Positions 34,375-42,611 of a DNA stretch of 50,934 nt are shown in pieces. A model generated the notes under the pieces. That model saw only the letters and a list, made by a program, of their open reading frames with translations, ran no database searches and had not been told where the DNA came from. This DNA comes from Acidobacteriota bacterium (GTDB lineage Bacteria; Acidobacteriota; Thermoanaerobaculia; Gp7-AA8). The stretch lies in NCBI GenBank assembly GCA_019247495.1, contig JAFAOU010000079.1, positions 1 through 50,934 on the forward strand, read 5' to 3'. Position numbers and translations under genes: made by a program. Position 1 is the stretch's first letter. Each line of letters opens with the position of its first letter.

Positions 34375-35577
34375 TCACACCCGCGTACGTCTCCTCGCCG
34401 CCACTCGCTCCGTTTCGACCCAGGCTTCGATGCCCGGCACGCTGCAGCGCGGGATCTTTTCGCCGAGGACTTCTTCGATCTGGCGGACCATCGGCAGGTC
34501 CTGCCACGACGCGATCGTCGACACGATCCCCAGCGCCGCGCCACGCGCGGTGCGGCCGGCGCGATGGACGTAATCGTCGACGTTTTCCGGGATGTCGAAA
34601 TTGATCACGTGCTCGATTCCCGGCACGTCAATCCCCCGGCCTGCAATGTCGGTGGCCACGAGGATGCGATGCTGCCCTTGTCGAAATCCGGCCAGCGCTT
34701 CCACGCGCCGTCCCTGCGAACGGTCGGCGTGAATACGCGAGACCGGATGTCCGCGCCGCTGGAGGATGTGGTACAGCCACTCGGCGTCGATCTTCCGCCG
34801 GACGAACACGAGCGTGCTCCCCAACTCCTCGGTGAGCAGCGCCAGCAGGCAGTTGCGCTTGTCCTCTTCCTTGACGACGTACAGCCGATGCGTGATGCCG
34901 ACTGCAGCGCCGCCCTCCGGCGTGATGTCGATGCGCACCGGATCGCGCATGAACTCCTTGGCGATCATCTCGATCGAGTCGGGCATGGTGGCCGAGAACA
35001 TCATCGTGCGGCGGTTGCGCGGGAGGAGACGAAGGATCTCGCGCATCTGCGGGAGGAAGCCGAGGTCGAGCATGTGGTCCGCTTCGTCGAGGACGAGCTC
35101 CTCGATCGCGTCGAGCTTCACATGGCGCTGGCGAACGTGATCGAGCAAACGTCCCGGCGTGGCCACGATGATGTCCGGCTGATTTCGAAGCGCCTCGGTC
35201 TGCGGATTCATCTTCACTCCCCCGATGACGCAGGCGGTCTTGAGATCGTGATTGACGCCGAAGACGTCGAGGAACGCTTTCGTCTGCAGCGCAATCTCGC
35301 GCGTTGGCGAGAGGATCAGGCCGCGAACGCCGCGTCCGTGCGTGAGGCGCTCGGCCAGCGGCAGCGAAAACGCGGCAGTTTTGCCCGAGCCGGTCTGCGC
35401 CAGTCCGATGATGTCTTTGCCTTCGAGCGCGAGAGGAATGACTTCGGCCTGAATTGGAGTCGGATTCTGAAATCCGATCTTCTCGATGATGCCGAGGATC
35501 GGAGCGCTCAGGCCGAGGGATGAAAAGGGTTTGTCGGTCGTCGAGACCGGGTGCTGCGGGATGGCTAATGAATCCAT
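34375..35577 (-). CDS. rhlE: DEAD-box RNA helicase, RhlE-like
   Basis: 400 residues, close to the RhlE core with almost no C-terminal tail. Q motif FQNPTPIQ, motif I AQTGSGKT at 60-67, PTREIALQ, ATPGRLLDHV, motif II DEAD at 164-167, motif III SAT at 195-197, then VATDIAGRGIDVPGI and HRAGRTAR. ATP-dependent RNA unwinding in ribosome assembly or mRNA turnover. The last residues (ARRRTRV) are basic. Its ATG directly follows the TGA of the DUF2784 gene (TGAATG arrangement), so the two are coupled. Confidence 0.95.
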   Translation of the reverse strand: MDSLAIPQHPVSTTDKPFSSLGLSAPILGIIEKIGFQNPTPIQAEVIPLALEGKDIIGLAQTGSGKTAAFSLPLAERLTHGRGVRGLILSPTREIALQTKAFLDVFGVNHDLKTACVIGGVKMNPQTEALRNQPDIIVATPGRLLDHVRQRHVKLDAIEELVLDEADHMLDLGFLPQMREILRLLPRNRRTMMFSATMPDSIEMIAKEFMRDPVRIDITPEGGAAVGITHRLYVVKEEDKRNCLLALLTEELGSTLVFVRRKIDAEWLYHILQRRGHPVSRIHADRSQGRRVEALAGFRQGQHRILVATDIAGRGIDVPGIEHVINFDIPENVDDYVHRAGRTARGAALGIVSTIASWQDLPMVRQIEEVLGEKIPRCSVPGIEAWVETERVAARRRTRV

Positions 35578-35928
35578 TCAGTAAAACACTTTCCTATAAA
35601 CCGCGACGTTGATCGCGATGACGAATGCGGCGATGGCGAATTCCATCCCGCGGGTGAGGCCGTTCGGGTAGATCACGCGGAAGATGTGATGCGCGACGAA
35701 GCCGTCATCATACCCAGCCGCGCCCGCTCTGCGCAGAAGCGCATTCTCGAGGATGGTGAGCGGACAGATCCAGCCGCCGATCTCGATGAGCGCTCCCCAC
35801 AACGCCGCCGGGAGATGAATCCACTTCAGCACCGGCCAGCGCAGGACGAGAAATCCGCCCGCGATGACGAAGACGATAAACCCGAAGTGGATGATCGCGA
35901 CGGCGGTGGCGAGAGTTTGGTAGAGCAT
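35578..35928 (-). CDS. DUF2784 membrane protein
   Basis: 116 residues from the ATG at 35928. An in-frame start at 36030 would add only Ser/Pro residues translated from the GGGACGA word hairpin and is rejected. Three to four membrane helices: LATAVAIIHFGFIVFVIAGG, WIHLPAALWGALIEIGGWIC, and a last one near MEFAIAAFVIAINVAV. HHIFRVIYPNGL matches the DUF2784 core. Function unknown. Directly precedes the helicase. Confidence 0.88.
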   Translation of the reverse strand: MLYQTLATAVAIIHFGFIVFVIAGGFLVLRWPVLKWIHLPAALWGALIEIGGWICPLTILENALLRRAGAAGYDDGFVAHHIFRVIYPNGLTRGMEFAIAAFVIAINVAVYRKVFY

Positions 35929-35931
35929 GGT

Positions 35932-36090
35932 GGCAGGGGGTGAAGCAGGGACGGAGGAGGCAGGGACGAGGGGAGAAGAAGGGACGAGGGACGAGGGGTC
36001 AGGGGACGGATGTTCGTCTTTCCTCATCACTTGTCCCTAAGCCCTCGTCCCTCGTCCCTTGTCCCTGCCTCTCCCCTCATCCCTGCCCCC
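35932..36090. repeat. Long word hairpin (GGGACGA family) in a divergent intergenic region
   Basis: The left part, 35932-36011, reiterates GGGACGA, GGCAGGGA and GGGGAGA words. The right part, 36031-36090, is built of TCGTCCC, TTGTCCC and GCCTCTCCCC. Arms complement each other imperfectly over 50-60 bp around a 20-nt loop. Its right end abuts the TATACT promoter box of the 5'-nucleotidase gene, an unusual site for a terminator-like element. Confidence 0.7.
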
Positions 36091-36096
36091 TATACT
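36091..36096 (+). promoter_or_regulatory. -10 box of the 5'-nucleotidase gene
   Basis: TATACT ends 8 bp before the ATG at 36105, the best match to the TATAAT consensus in the window. No Shine-Dalgarno lies between, which suggests a leaderless transcript. Confidence 0.55.
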
Positions 36097-36104
36097 TCCG
36101 CGCC

Positions 36105-37835
36105 ATGAAACGGCTCCTTCCCTTCGTTCTCTTCCTCGCTGCAGCCGCCGCGTACGCCGCCGATCCGAAGCCGGTGCATGTTTTCGTCGTCGGTACGACG
36201 GATATGCATGGCTCGTACGACAGCCATCATGAGTCGAAGACGGCGCCGGCGTACGGCGGACTTCCACTCATCGGCGGCTATCTCAATGTGCTGCGCGCGA
36301 ATCATGGACGCGTGATCGTGGTCGACTCGGGCGACCTGTTTCAGGGAACGCTGGAGTCGAACTTTTTCGAAGGCGAACCGGTGGTGAAAGGGTACAACGC
36401 CCTCGGCTACGACGCAGCGGCTGTGGGCAATCACGAGTTCGACTACGGCCCTGTCGGTCCGGACTCGATCGCGCGCACCCCGAAGGAAGACCCGCTCGGC
36501 GCGCTGAAGAAGAATGCGAAAGCGGCGAAGTTCCCCTTCCTGTCTGCAAATCTGACGGAGAAGTCGACCGGCAAAACGCCGTCGTGGGCGAAGCGCTACA
36601 CGATGGTCGAGGCGAACGGCGTGAAGGTCGGAATCATTGGGTTGTCGACGCCCGAAACGCCGGCGGTCACGATGTCCGCGAACGTTGAGACGCTCAATTT
36701 CGGCGATCCGGTCGCGGCGACCGTCACCGCTGCGAAGGAGCTGCGCGCGGCCGGAGCCTCCGCCATCGTCGTCATCGCGCACATGGGTGGCCGCTGCAAG
36801 AACATCGAGACGAATCCGGAGGATCCGTCGAGCTGCGAGACGGACCAGGAGGCCATGCGCTATCTGAACGCGCTGCCGAAAGGGACCATCGACGCGTACT
36901 TTGCCGGTCACACGCACTCGAACATCCGCCACTACATCAACGGCGTGGCCACGCTGCAGCCGTCGCCATACGGACGCGAGATCGCCATCCTCGACATGAC
37001 CGTCGATCCGTCCAGGCACAAGGTGATGAAGACGGAGATGGCGCCGCTGACGATGGTCTGCGCGCAGGTTTACGAACACACCGAGACGTGCGATCCGAAG
37101 AAGGCGCCGGCCGGTGCGACGCTGGTTCCGAAGAAGCTGGAAGGCAAGCCAGTCGCGGAAGTGGCGACTGTCGCGGAGATCTTCAAGACCTACCTCGAGC
37201 AGGTCGCCGTGAAAAAGAACGAGGACCTCGGCATCCGCACCACCGATCGTTTCAAGCGCGCCTACTACCGCGAGTCGCCCCTCGGCGATCTGCTGACCGA
37301 CGCGATGCGCGCGTCGATGAAGGCCGACATCGCGTTCCTCAACTCCGGCGGCATCCGCGCCGATCTGCCCGCCGGCACGATCCTCTATTCGCACATGTTC
37401 GACGTCTCGCCGTTCGACAATTTCCCGGCCACGATCACGCTCACCGGCGCGCAGGTGAAACGGATGCTGGAGATCACGTCGGTCGGCGGCGGACGCGGAA
37501 TCCTGCAGACCAGCGGACTGCGCTACACATTCGATGAAGCGCGCGACGCCGATAAACCGGCAGCGCAGCGCAATCGGCTGCTCTCCATCACGCTGGCCGA
37601 TGGCAAGCCGCTCGATCCTGCGGCGTCGTATCGCGTCGCGACGATCGATTTCCTCGTCACCGGCGAAGGGCTGGAACCGTTGATGAAAACGATTCCGGCG
37701 GATCGGATCAAGATCGACTATAGGCGTCCGATCCGGGAGGTGTTAATCGATGCGCTCAAGGCGATGCCGCAACCGTTGGCGCCGAAGGTTGATGGGCGAG
37801 TGACGGTGATCAATCCGGTGGGAACCGGGGATTAG
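36105..37835 (+). CDS. Secreted 5'-nucleotidase / UshA-like metallophosphoesterase
   Basis: 576 residues. Residues 1-19 are a signal peptide (MKRLLPFVLFLAAAAAYA). The metal site is complete: TTDMHGSY, VDSGDLFQG, VGNHEFDYG, IAHMGG and AGHTHS. The C-terminal nucleotide-binding domain starts near 375 with RTTDRF, then SPLGDLLTDAM, NSGGIRADLPAG and FDVSPFDN. Periplasmic dephosphorylation of nucleotides or nucleotide sugars. It could supply nucleosides to the hydrolases and XDH found elsewhere in the window, though they are 19 kb away and not linked. Confidence 0.94.
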   Translation: MKRLLPFVLFLAAAAAYAADPKPVHVFVVGTTDMHGSYDSHHESKTAPAYGGLPLIGGYLNVLRANHGRVIVVDSGDLFQGTLESNFFEGEPVVKGYNALGYDAAAVGNHEFDYGPVGPDSIARTPKEDPLGALKKNAKAAKFPFLSANLTEKSTGKTPSWAKRYTMVEANGVKVGIIGLSTPETPAVTMSANVETLNFGDPVAATVTAAKELRAAGASAIVVIAHMGGRCKNIETNPEDPSSCETDQEAMRYLNALPKGTIDAYFAGHTHSNIRHYINGVATLQPSPYGREIAILDMTVDPSRHKVMKTEMAPLTMVCAQVYEHTETCDPKKAPAGATLVPKKLEGKPVAEVATVAEIFKTYLEQVAVKKNEDLGIRTTDRFKRAYYRESPLGDLLTDAMRASMKADIAFLNSGGIRADLPAGTILYSHMFDVSPFDNFPATITLTGAQVKRMLEITSVGGGRGILQTSGLRYTFDEARDADKPAAQRNRLLSITLADGKPLDPAASYRVATIDFLVTGEGLEPLMKTIPADRIKIDYRRPIREVLIDALKAMPQPLAPKVDGRVTVINPVGTGD

Positions 37836-37836
37836 T

Positions 37837-37875
37837 TCACGCGGAGGCCGCGGAGAGGCGGAGAAAGACGGAGGG
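37837..37875 (+). repeat. GCGGAG word element (unpaired)
   Basis: TTCACGCGGAG then CCGCGGAG and GGCGGAG words right after the nucleotidase stop, with no complementary arm. The same TTCACGCGGAGA lead appears at 38889 and 48095, each time at a gene's 3' end. Confidence 0.5.
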
Positions 37876-37889
37876 AGGCAGCGCGATTG

Positions 37890-37895
37890 CAAAAT
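37890..37895 (+). promoter_or_regulatory. -10-like box of the Ddl gene
   Basis: CAAAAT ends 8 bp before the ATG at 37904, in the context TTGCAAAATGGCGC. A nearly identical TGCAAAAATGCGC precedes the isoaspartyl peptidase start at 49131. Confidence 0.35.
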
Positions 37896-37903
37896 GGCGC
37901 GCT

Positions 37904-38908
37904 ATGACTGTGATTGTGCTCTTTGGCGGGCGCAGCGATGAGCGGCATGTTTCTGTTGCCTCGGCGCAGAACGTGGTGCGCACGCTCGGTACGCCGCTGG
38001 CCTGGTTCTGGGCGCCCAGCGGCGCTGTGTACGACGTGAATCGCGAGGAGTTGCTCGCGCATTCGAATCCGTTTATGAATGACTTTCAGCCGTCGCGGCC
38101 TGCGATCTGGCCCGATCTGGAGATGGCCCTCGATACGCTGCCGGTCGAAGATCCCGTCGTCCTCCTCGCGCTTCACGGCGGGGAAGGGGAAGACGGAACC
38201 GTGCAGCGGTTGATGGAAGCGCGCGGCATTCCATTTACCGGTTCCGGCTCATCTGCGAGCGCCGCAGCCTTCGACAAGGGGCGCGCGAAAGAGATCGTGA
38301 ACGGTCGCGTGCGCGTTGCTGAATCGCGGGTGGTGCAGGATGTTCGCAACATCGACGCGACGATCGCGGAGATGTTGCAGCGTCACGAGAAGCTCGTGCT
38401 GAAACCGCTGGCCGGCGGCTCCTCGCGCGGATTGTTTTTCGTCGAGCGGGGAAGTGCGATTCCCGCCATCGACAACATTCCGTACATCGTCGAGCAGTTC
38501 ATCGCCGGACGCGAACTGACGGTCGGCGTGGTTGAAGGGGGCGACGGTCCGTTCCCGCTTCCGGTCATTGAGATCGAAACGGATCCCGGCGCGAGATTCG
38601 ACTACGAAGGCAAGTACCTGGGCAAAGGCACGCGCGAAATCTGTCCGGCGAAGATTCCGGATGCGATGCGCGATGAAGCGCAATCGATGTCGCTCGCCGC
38701 ACATCTTGCACTCGGCTGCGAGGGCTACTCACGCAGCGATCTGATCGCGAGTTCTGATGGCGTCTACTTTCTCGAACTGAATACGCTGCCGGGGTTGACG
38801 ACGAGCTCTCTCGTTCCGCAGCAGTTGCACGAGGCGGGGATTTCGTTTCGCGATTTTTTGGAAGAGCAGATCGCGATTGCGAGGGAGAACGTTTTCACGC
38901 GGAGATAG
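37904..38908 (+). CDS. D-alanine--D-alanine ligase
   Basis: 334 residues, ATP-grasp fold. Joins two D-Ala for peptidoglycan precursors. LFGGRSDERHVSVASAQNV is the N-terminal signature; LALHGGEGEDGTVQ follows. KLVLKPLAGGSSRG is the glycine-rich ATP loop, and YSRSDLIASSDGVYFLELNTLPGLTTSSLVPQ, in two parts, carries the metal and substrate residues. The last codons (FTRR, TAG) are read from a TTCACGCGGAGATAG repeat, so the natural terminus may have been altered. No mur genes are nearby. Confidence 0.93.
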   Translation: MTVIVLFGGRSDERHVSVASAQNVVRTLGTPLAWFWAPSGAVYDVNREELLAHSNPFMNDFQPSRPAIWPDLEMALDTLPVEDPVVLLALHGGEGEDGTVQRLMEARGIPFTGSGSSASAAAFDKGRAKEIVNGRVRVAESRVVQDVRNIDATIAEMLQRHEKLVLKPLAGGSSRGLFFVERGSAIPAIDNIPYIVEQFIAGRELTVGVVEGGDGPFPLPVIEIETDPGARFDYEGKYLGKGTREICPAKIPDAMRDEAQSMSLAAHLALGCEGYSRSDLIASSDGVYFLELNTLPGLTTSSLVPQQLHEAGISFRDFLEEQIAIARENVFTRR

Positions 38909-38930
38909 GGAGAGGCGGAGCCTCCTCTGC
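38889..38930. repeat. GCGGAG word element overlapping the end of the Ddl gene
   Basis: TTTTCACGCGGAGATAGGGA runs through the final codons and stop of the ligase gene; GGCGGAGCCTCC gives a small hairpin just after it. Between convergent genes. Confidence 0.5.
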
Positions 38931-38938
38931 ACCCTCGA

Positions 38939-39271
38939 CTACTCGACGGTAGTGTTGCCGAATCGGTCGCGGTGAAACTTCATCCCCGGCCGGGCACGTC
39001 GATACACTGCCTCACTTACTACGATCGTTTCGCGCGTACCGTCGCTCTGCTCGATGACGACGTCTCTTCGGACCGGATACATCTGCTTGCCTGTTGGAAG
39101 ACGAGTCGCCTTTGCCACAACTACTCCGTCGTAATTGCGGAAGCTGATGCGCTCCGCTGTGGCGTAGTGCCAGCACATCCCGGAAAAATAGATCAAGACA
39201 ACGGCGGCCGTTGTGAGGATGGCCCTATCTTTTTTCGTAAGGCGCGGCGCTTTCCGATCTGATAGACGCAT
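38939..39271 (-). CDS. Small single-pass membrane protein
   Basis: 110 residues, not recognised. Basic N-terminus (MRLSDRKAPRLTKKDR), one membrane helix at about 17-37 (AILTTAAVVLIYFSGMCWHY), then a periplasmic-type beta-rich part (ISFRNYDGVVVAKATRLPTG, RRDVVIEQSDGTRETIVVSE, MKFHRDRFGNTTV). Starts 12 bp after the zinc-ribbon gene on the same strand, so probably the second gene of that operon. GAAGGAC touches the ATG, closer than a normal ribosome site. Confidence 0.65.
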   Translation of the reverse strand: MRLSDRKAPRLTKKDRAILTTAAVVLIYFSGMCWHYATAERISFRNYDGVVVAKATRLPTGKQMYPVRRDVVIEQSDGTRETIVVSEAVYRRARPGMKFHRDRFGNTTVE

Positions 39272-39283
39272 GTCCTTCGTTCG

Positions 39284-39913
39284 TTAGTACTTTCCCCCGC
39301 ACTCCGGACAGAACTTCGGCGAACCCTCGGCCTCGTGTCCGCAACTGCCGCACTTCTTTTTCGCGTTGTACGCGGCGCCGCATTCGGGGCAGAACTTGCC
39401 GCCTTGCGACTTCGTCCCGCACGATCCGCAGACGGCGCCGGAGACTTGGTCGATCTTGCGTGACTTCGTCCAATCCACTTCGCGTGCTTTTGTCTGAATC
39501 TGTTCGCGCGCCGCTTCGGCTTGCGCGGCTGCCAGCTCTTCGTCGAGGTCGGGCGCGCAGTTCTCGCAGAGGCCGGCCTTCTTGTTCCAGCAGATCGGTT
39601 CGCAAACCCAGTTGCCGCAGCGGGTGCACTGCTTGAAGATTGGGGAGATCTCGTCGACGGCGTCTTTCAACGCGCTGTCGTGCGCGGGACCGCCGACGGC
39701 GCGCTGCACTTCGTACGAGCTGTCCGCGACGCTGCCGAAGACGCCGCCGAACAGATTGCCCGCGACACGAGCGGCCGATCCGAGGACGCCCATCGTCGAG
39801 GTTTTGAATGACGACATGTAGCCGTTGTTGCACTTCTCGCAGAAGAACTTGAACTGATATCCGCGATCGGTGGAGAGGTCTTCGTAGTTTCCGGTGAAGC
39901 GGATGGCAACCAT
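39284..39913 (-). CDS. Zinc-ribbon protein
   Basis: 209 residues from the ATG at 39913, with AAGGAG at good spacing (an upstream start at 40111 is rejected). It has at least four Cys clusters: CEKCNNG near 27, CTRCGNWVCEPIC near 100, CENC, then two rubredoxin-like ribbons CGSCGTKSQGGKFCPECG and CGSCGHEAEGSPKFCPECG at the C-terminus. A Gly/Ala segment (GVLGSAARVAGNLFGGVFGS) lies near 45-65, and a Glu/Ala helix (EELAAAQAEAAREQIQT) near 130-150. Such proteins usually mediate protein contacts; specific role unknown. Confidence 0.82.
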   Translation of the reverse strand: MVAIRFTGNYEDLSTDRGYQFKFFCEKCNNGYMSSFKTSTMGVLGSAARVAGNLFGGVFGSVADSSYEVQRAVGGPAHDSALKDAVDEISPIFKQCTRCGNWVCEPICWNKKAGLCENCAPDLDEELAAAQAEAAREQIQTKAREVDWTKSRKIDQVSGAVCGSCGTKSQGGKFCPECGAAYNAKKKCGSCGHEAEGSPKFCPECGGKY

Positions 39914-39972
39914 GGTGTCTCCTTGGGTTGGCGTTGGCCGGGAGTTTATCGCGACCCGCTCCGCCGTTTTGC

Positions 39973-40004
39973 TAGGATTCGCGCCGGTTTGAAACCGAAA
40001 GGAG
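39973..40004 (+). promoter_or_regulatory. Promoter and ribosome site of the DUF2911 gene
   Basis: TAGGAT at 39973-39978, then AAAGGAG at 39998-40004, 5 bp before the ATG at 40010. This gene therefore has a leader with a Shine-Dalgarno, in contrast to many neighbours. Confidence 0.5.
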
Positions 40005-40009
40005 CTTCC

Positions 40010-40858
40010 ATGCGCAAGTTGATTGCGATTTGTATTTTTGTGATGTCCGCGCTGCCGCTGGCGGCGCAGACGCCGCCGCCGGCGCTCAAGTTGCCGCGCG
40101 TTTCGCAGCATGAGGTGATCACGCAGACGGTCGGGCTGACCGACATCACCGTCGACTACAGCCGTCCGGCCGTGAAGGGCCGCGCCATCTGGGGCGCGCT
40201 CGTGCCGTACGACAAGGTCTGGCGCACCGGCGCGAACGAGGCCACGCAGATTTCGTTCAGCGACGACGTCACCATCGACGGCAAGCCGCTGCCGAAGGGG
40301 ACGTATTCATTGCACACGATTCCGGGCAAGGATTCGTGGACGATCATCTTCAACAAGACCGCCAAGCAGTGGGGCTCGTTCAACTACAAACAGGAAGACG
40401 ACGCGTTGCGCGTGACGGTCAAGCCAGTGAAAGCGAATTTCATGGAGTTGCTGACCATCAACTTCCCGAGCGTCACGAACGATAACGCGACGGTTGTCAT
40501 CCGCTGGGAGAATGTATCGGTGCCGTTCACGGTGGGCACGAACACGACGGCGAAGGTGATGGCCGACGCAAACGCTGCCGTCGCCGCTGCCGCCGCCACC
40601 GACTTCCAGACTCCGTATCGCGCGGCTGGTTTCGCGTTTGATGCCGGCAACAACGATCAGGCCACCAAGTGGGTGGATCAGTCGCTGAAGGTGAAGCAGA
40701 CGATGGGGAACCTCTATCTGAAAGCGCGCATCCAGGCGAAGAACGGCGACAAAGCCGGCGCGATCGCGACGGGTGAATCGGCACTGAAACTGGCCGGACC
40801 GAACGACAAAGAGCTGGCAAGCGAGATTCAGGATTCGATCAACGACTGGAAAAAGTGA
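40010..40858 (+). CDS. Secreted DUF2911 protein
   Basis: 282 residues. Residues 1-20 are a signal peptide (MRKLIAICIFVMSALPLAAQ). DUF2911 occupies about 30-175: ITVDYSRPAVKGRAIWGALVPYDKVWRTGANEATQISF split over two strands, LPKGTYSLHTIPGKDSWTIIFNK and VTVKPVKANFMELLTINF. The C-terminal 100 residues are TPR-like helices (AAGFAFDAGNNDQATKWVDQSL, YLKARIQAKNGDKAGAIATGE). Envelope protein of unknown function. Confidence 0.9.
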   Translation: MRKLIAICIFVMSALPLAAQTPPPALKLPRVSQHEVITQTVGLTDITVDYSRPAVKGRAIWGALVPYDKVWRTGANEATQISFSDDVTIDGKPLPKGTYSLHTIPGKDSWTIIFNKTAKQWGSFNYKQEDDALRVTVKPVKANFMELLTINFPSVTNDNATVVIRWENVSVPFTVGTNTTAKVMADANAAVAAAAATDFQTPYRAAGFAFDAGNNDQATKWVDQSLKVKQTMGNLYLKARIQAKNGDKAGAIATGESALKLAGPNDKELASEIQDSINDWKK

Positions 40859-40927
40859 TCTCTGCGAACATCTGCGTTCATCTGCGGATCAAAGCTTCAT
40901 CCGCAGATGACGCAGATGAACGCGGAT
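40857..40927. repeat. Word hairpin (ATCTGCG family), partly translated
   Basis: Left arm 40857-40889 carries GAACATCTGCGTTCATCTGC; right arm 40899-40927 carries GCAGATGACGCAGATGAACG. About 28 pairs over an AAAGCTT-type loop. It begins in the last bases of the DUF2911 gene, and its right arm supplies the last 16 codons and the stop of the convergent symporter gene. Confidence 0.75.
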
Positions 40928-42611
40928 CGTGCTCGGGAACGAAACGCTGCACGATCAGCGCGGCCGCGACACCCACCACGCAGCCGATCACGTTCCACCA
41001 GAGCCAGGCCAGGTCGGTCGCGAGCGCGCACCAGACTACGGCCGCTTCTCCGATCAGTGCGCCGAGGAAGGCGGCGGTGCCGCTGACGCGCTTTGTGTAG
41101 AAGGCCAGGAGGAAGATCGCCAGGATCGTTCCGTAGAAGAGCGAGCCGAGTTTGTTGACCGCTTCGATGAGCGATCCGAGGCGGTTGGCGAATTCGGCGA
41201 AGGCGATGGCGAAAAGTCCCCACGCGATCGTCGAGAGCTTGGACAGCCGCACGCATTCGGCGTCGGTCGCGTGAGGCTTGCCGAGGCGGCGGAAGATGTC
41301 GACGACCGTTGTCGACGCGAGCGAGTTGAGGCCGGATGAGGTCGCGGACATTGCCGCGCAGAAGATCGCCGCAAGTACGAGTCCAACGACGCCGGCGGGC
41401 AGATAGTCGATGACGAACGTGAGGAAGATGTAGTTCGTGTCGCTGTTGTCGGCGCCCGGTTGCGTGCGGTTGATGAGCGACGCAGCGGCGGTGCGCGTGG
41501 CGGTCTCGCGCTGCTGCACGTCGCGCAGCGCGGTCGTGGCGGCGGCGGTGGCGGCATCGTCGTGCGCGCGCATGGCGGTCAAAAGCCGCTGCACGTCCGC
41601 GCGCTTTTCGGTGAACTGCGTCTGATGCTGCGCCTCGAGTTTTTCGTACTCGGCGGCGTACTGACTCGTGCTGACCTTCGCGCGCTGAACGGTGTTGAAA
41701 AACAGCGGTGGCGCGACGAACTGGTAGAAGACGAAAACCATCGCTCCGACGAAGAGGATGAAGAACTGCATCGGCACTTTGACCATGCCGTTGATCAGCA
41801 GTCCGAGGCGGCTTTCGGTCACCGAGGAGCCGGTGAGGTAGCGCTGGACTTGCGATTGATCCGTCCCGAAGTACGAGAGCGCCAGGAATGCGCCGCCGAT
41901 CAACCCCGACCAGAAGTTGTATTGCGTCTTTGGATCGAAATGGAAGTCGATGGCGTTGAGGCGCCCCATCCTTCCGGCCACGCGGAAGGCTTCGACGAGC
42001 GTGACGTCCTGCGGCAGCGAGTGAATGGCGATGATCAGCGCGACGGCCATGCCGCCGAGGGCGATCAGGAGTTGGTGGACCTGTGTGCGGCTGACTGCTT
42101 TCGTCCCGCCCGACGCGGTGTAGATCACGACAAGCAGTCCGACTACGACGTTGGTGACGTGAATGTTCCAGCCGAGGATCACCGAGACGATGAGCGCCGG
42201 CGCGTAGAGCGTGATGCCCGTCGAGAGTCCGCGCTGAATGAGAAACAGCAGCGACGTCAGCGTGCGCGTGCCGACGCCGAAACGCGTCTCCAGGTACTCG
42301 TACGCGGTGAAGATCTTCAGCCGGTGGTAGATCGGCACGGCGATGATGGAGAGGATCACCATCGCGATCGGCAGCCCGAGATAGAACTGCACGAACCGCA
42401 TGCCGTCGGTGTAGGCCTGACCGGGCGTCGACAGGAACGTAATCGCGCTGGCCTGCGTGGCCATGATCGACAGCGCGATGGTCGGCCACTTCAGTTGGCG
42501 GCCGGCCAGGAGATAGCCGTGCAGATCCTTCTTGTGCCGCCCTTTCCACGTGCCGTACGCGACGATCACGGCGAGCGTTCCGATGAGGACGACCCAGTCG
42601 ATCGGCCTCAT
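40878..42611 (-). CDS. Sodium:solute symporter (SSS family)
   Basis: 577 residues, about 13 membrane helices. Typical SSS blocks are YLLAGRQLKWPTIALSIMATQASAITFLSTPG, in two parts, then ASGGTKAVSRTQVHQ and LSYFGTDQSQVQRYLTG. A long soluble insert (about 315-385: YAAEYEKLEAQHQTQFTEKR and an Ala-rich helix) lies between helices, a coiled-coil-like elaboration. The final residues DPRSSASSADEALIRR are encoded by the ATCTGCG word hairpin. The ATG overlaps the stop of the 63-aa gene (ATGA). It may import the product of the upstream PIG-L deacetylase; substrate not determined. Confidence 0.92.
   Translation of the reverse strand: MRPIDWVVLIGTLAVIVAYGTWKGRHKKDLHGYLLAGRQLKWPTIALSIMATQASAITFLSTPGQAYTDGMRFVQFYLGLPIAMVILSIIAVPIYHRLKIFTAYEYLETRFGVGTRTLTSLLFLIQRGLSTGITLYAPALIVSVILGWNIHVTNVVVGLLVVIYTASGGTKAVSRTQVHQLLIALGGMAVALIIAIHSLPQDVTLVEAFRVAGRMGRLNAIDFHFDPKTQYNFWSGLIGGAFLALSYFGTDQSQVQRYLTGSSVTESRLGLLINGMVKVPMQFFILFVGAMVFVFYQFVAPPLFFNTVQRAKVSTSQYAAEYEKLEAQHQTQFTEKRADVQRLLTAMRAHDDAATAAATTALRDVQQRETATRTAAASLINRTQPGADNSDTNYIFLTFVIDYLPAGVVGLVLAAIFCAAMSATSSGLNSLASTTVVDIFRRLGKPHATDAECVRLSKLSTIAWGLFAIAFAEFANRLGSLIEAVNKLGSLFYGTILAIFLLAFYTKRVSGTAAFLGALIGEAAVVWCALATDLAWLWWNVIGCVVGVAAALIVQRFVPEHDPRSSASSADEALIRR

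Noticed and set aside
35929..36030. 34-residue N-terminal extension of the DUF2784 protein
   Set aside because: It is a translation of the GGGACGA word hairpin (Ser/Pro runs) and precedes the natural family start.
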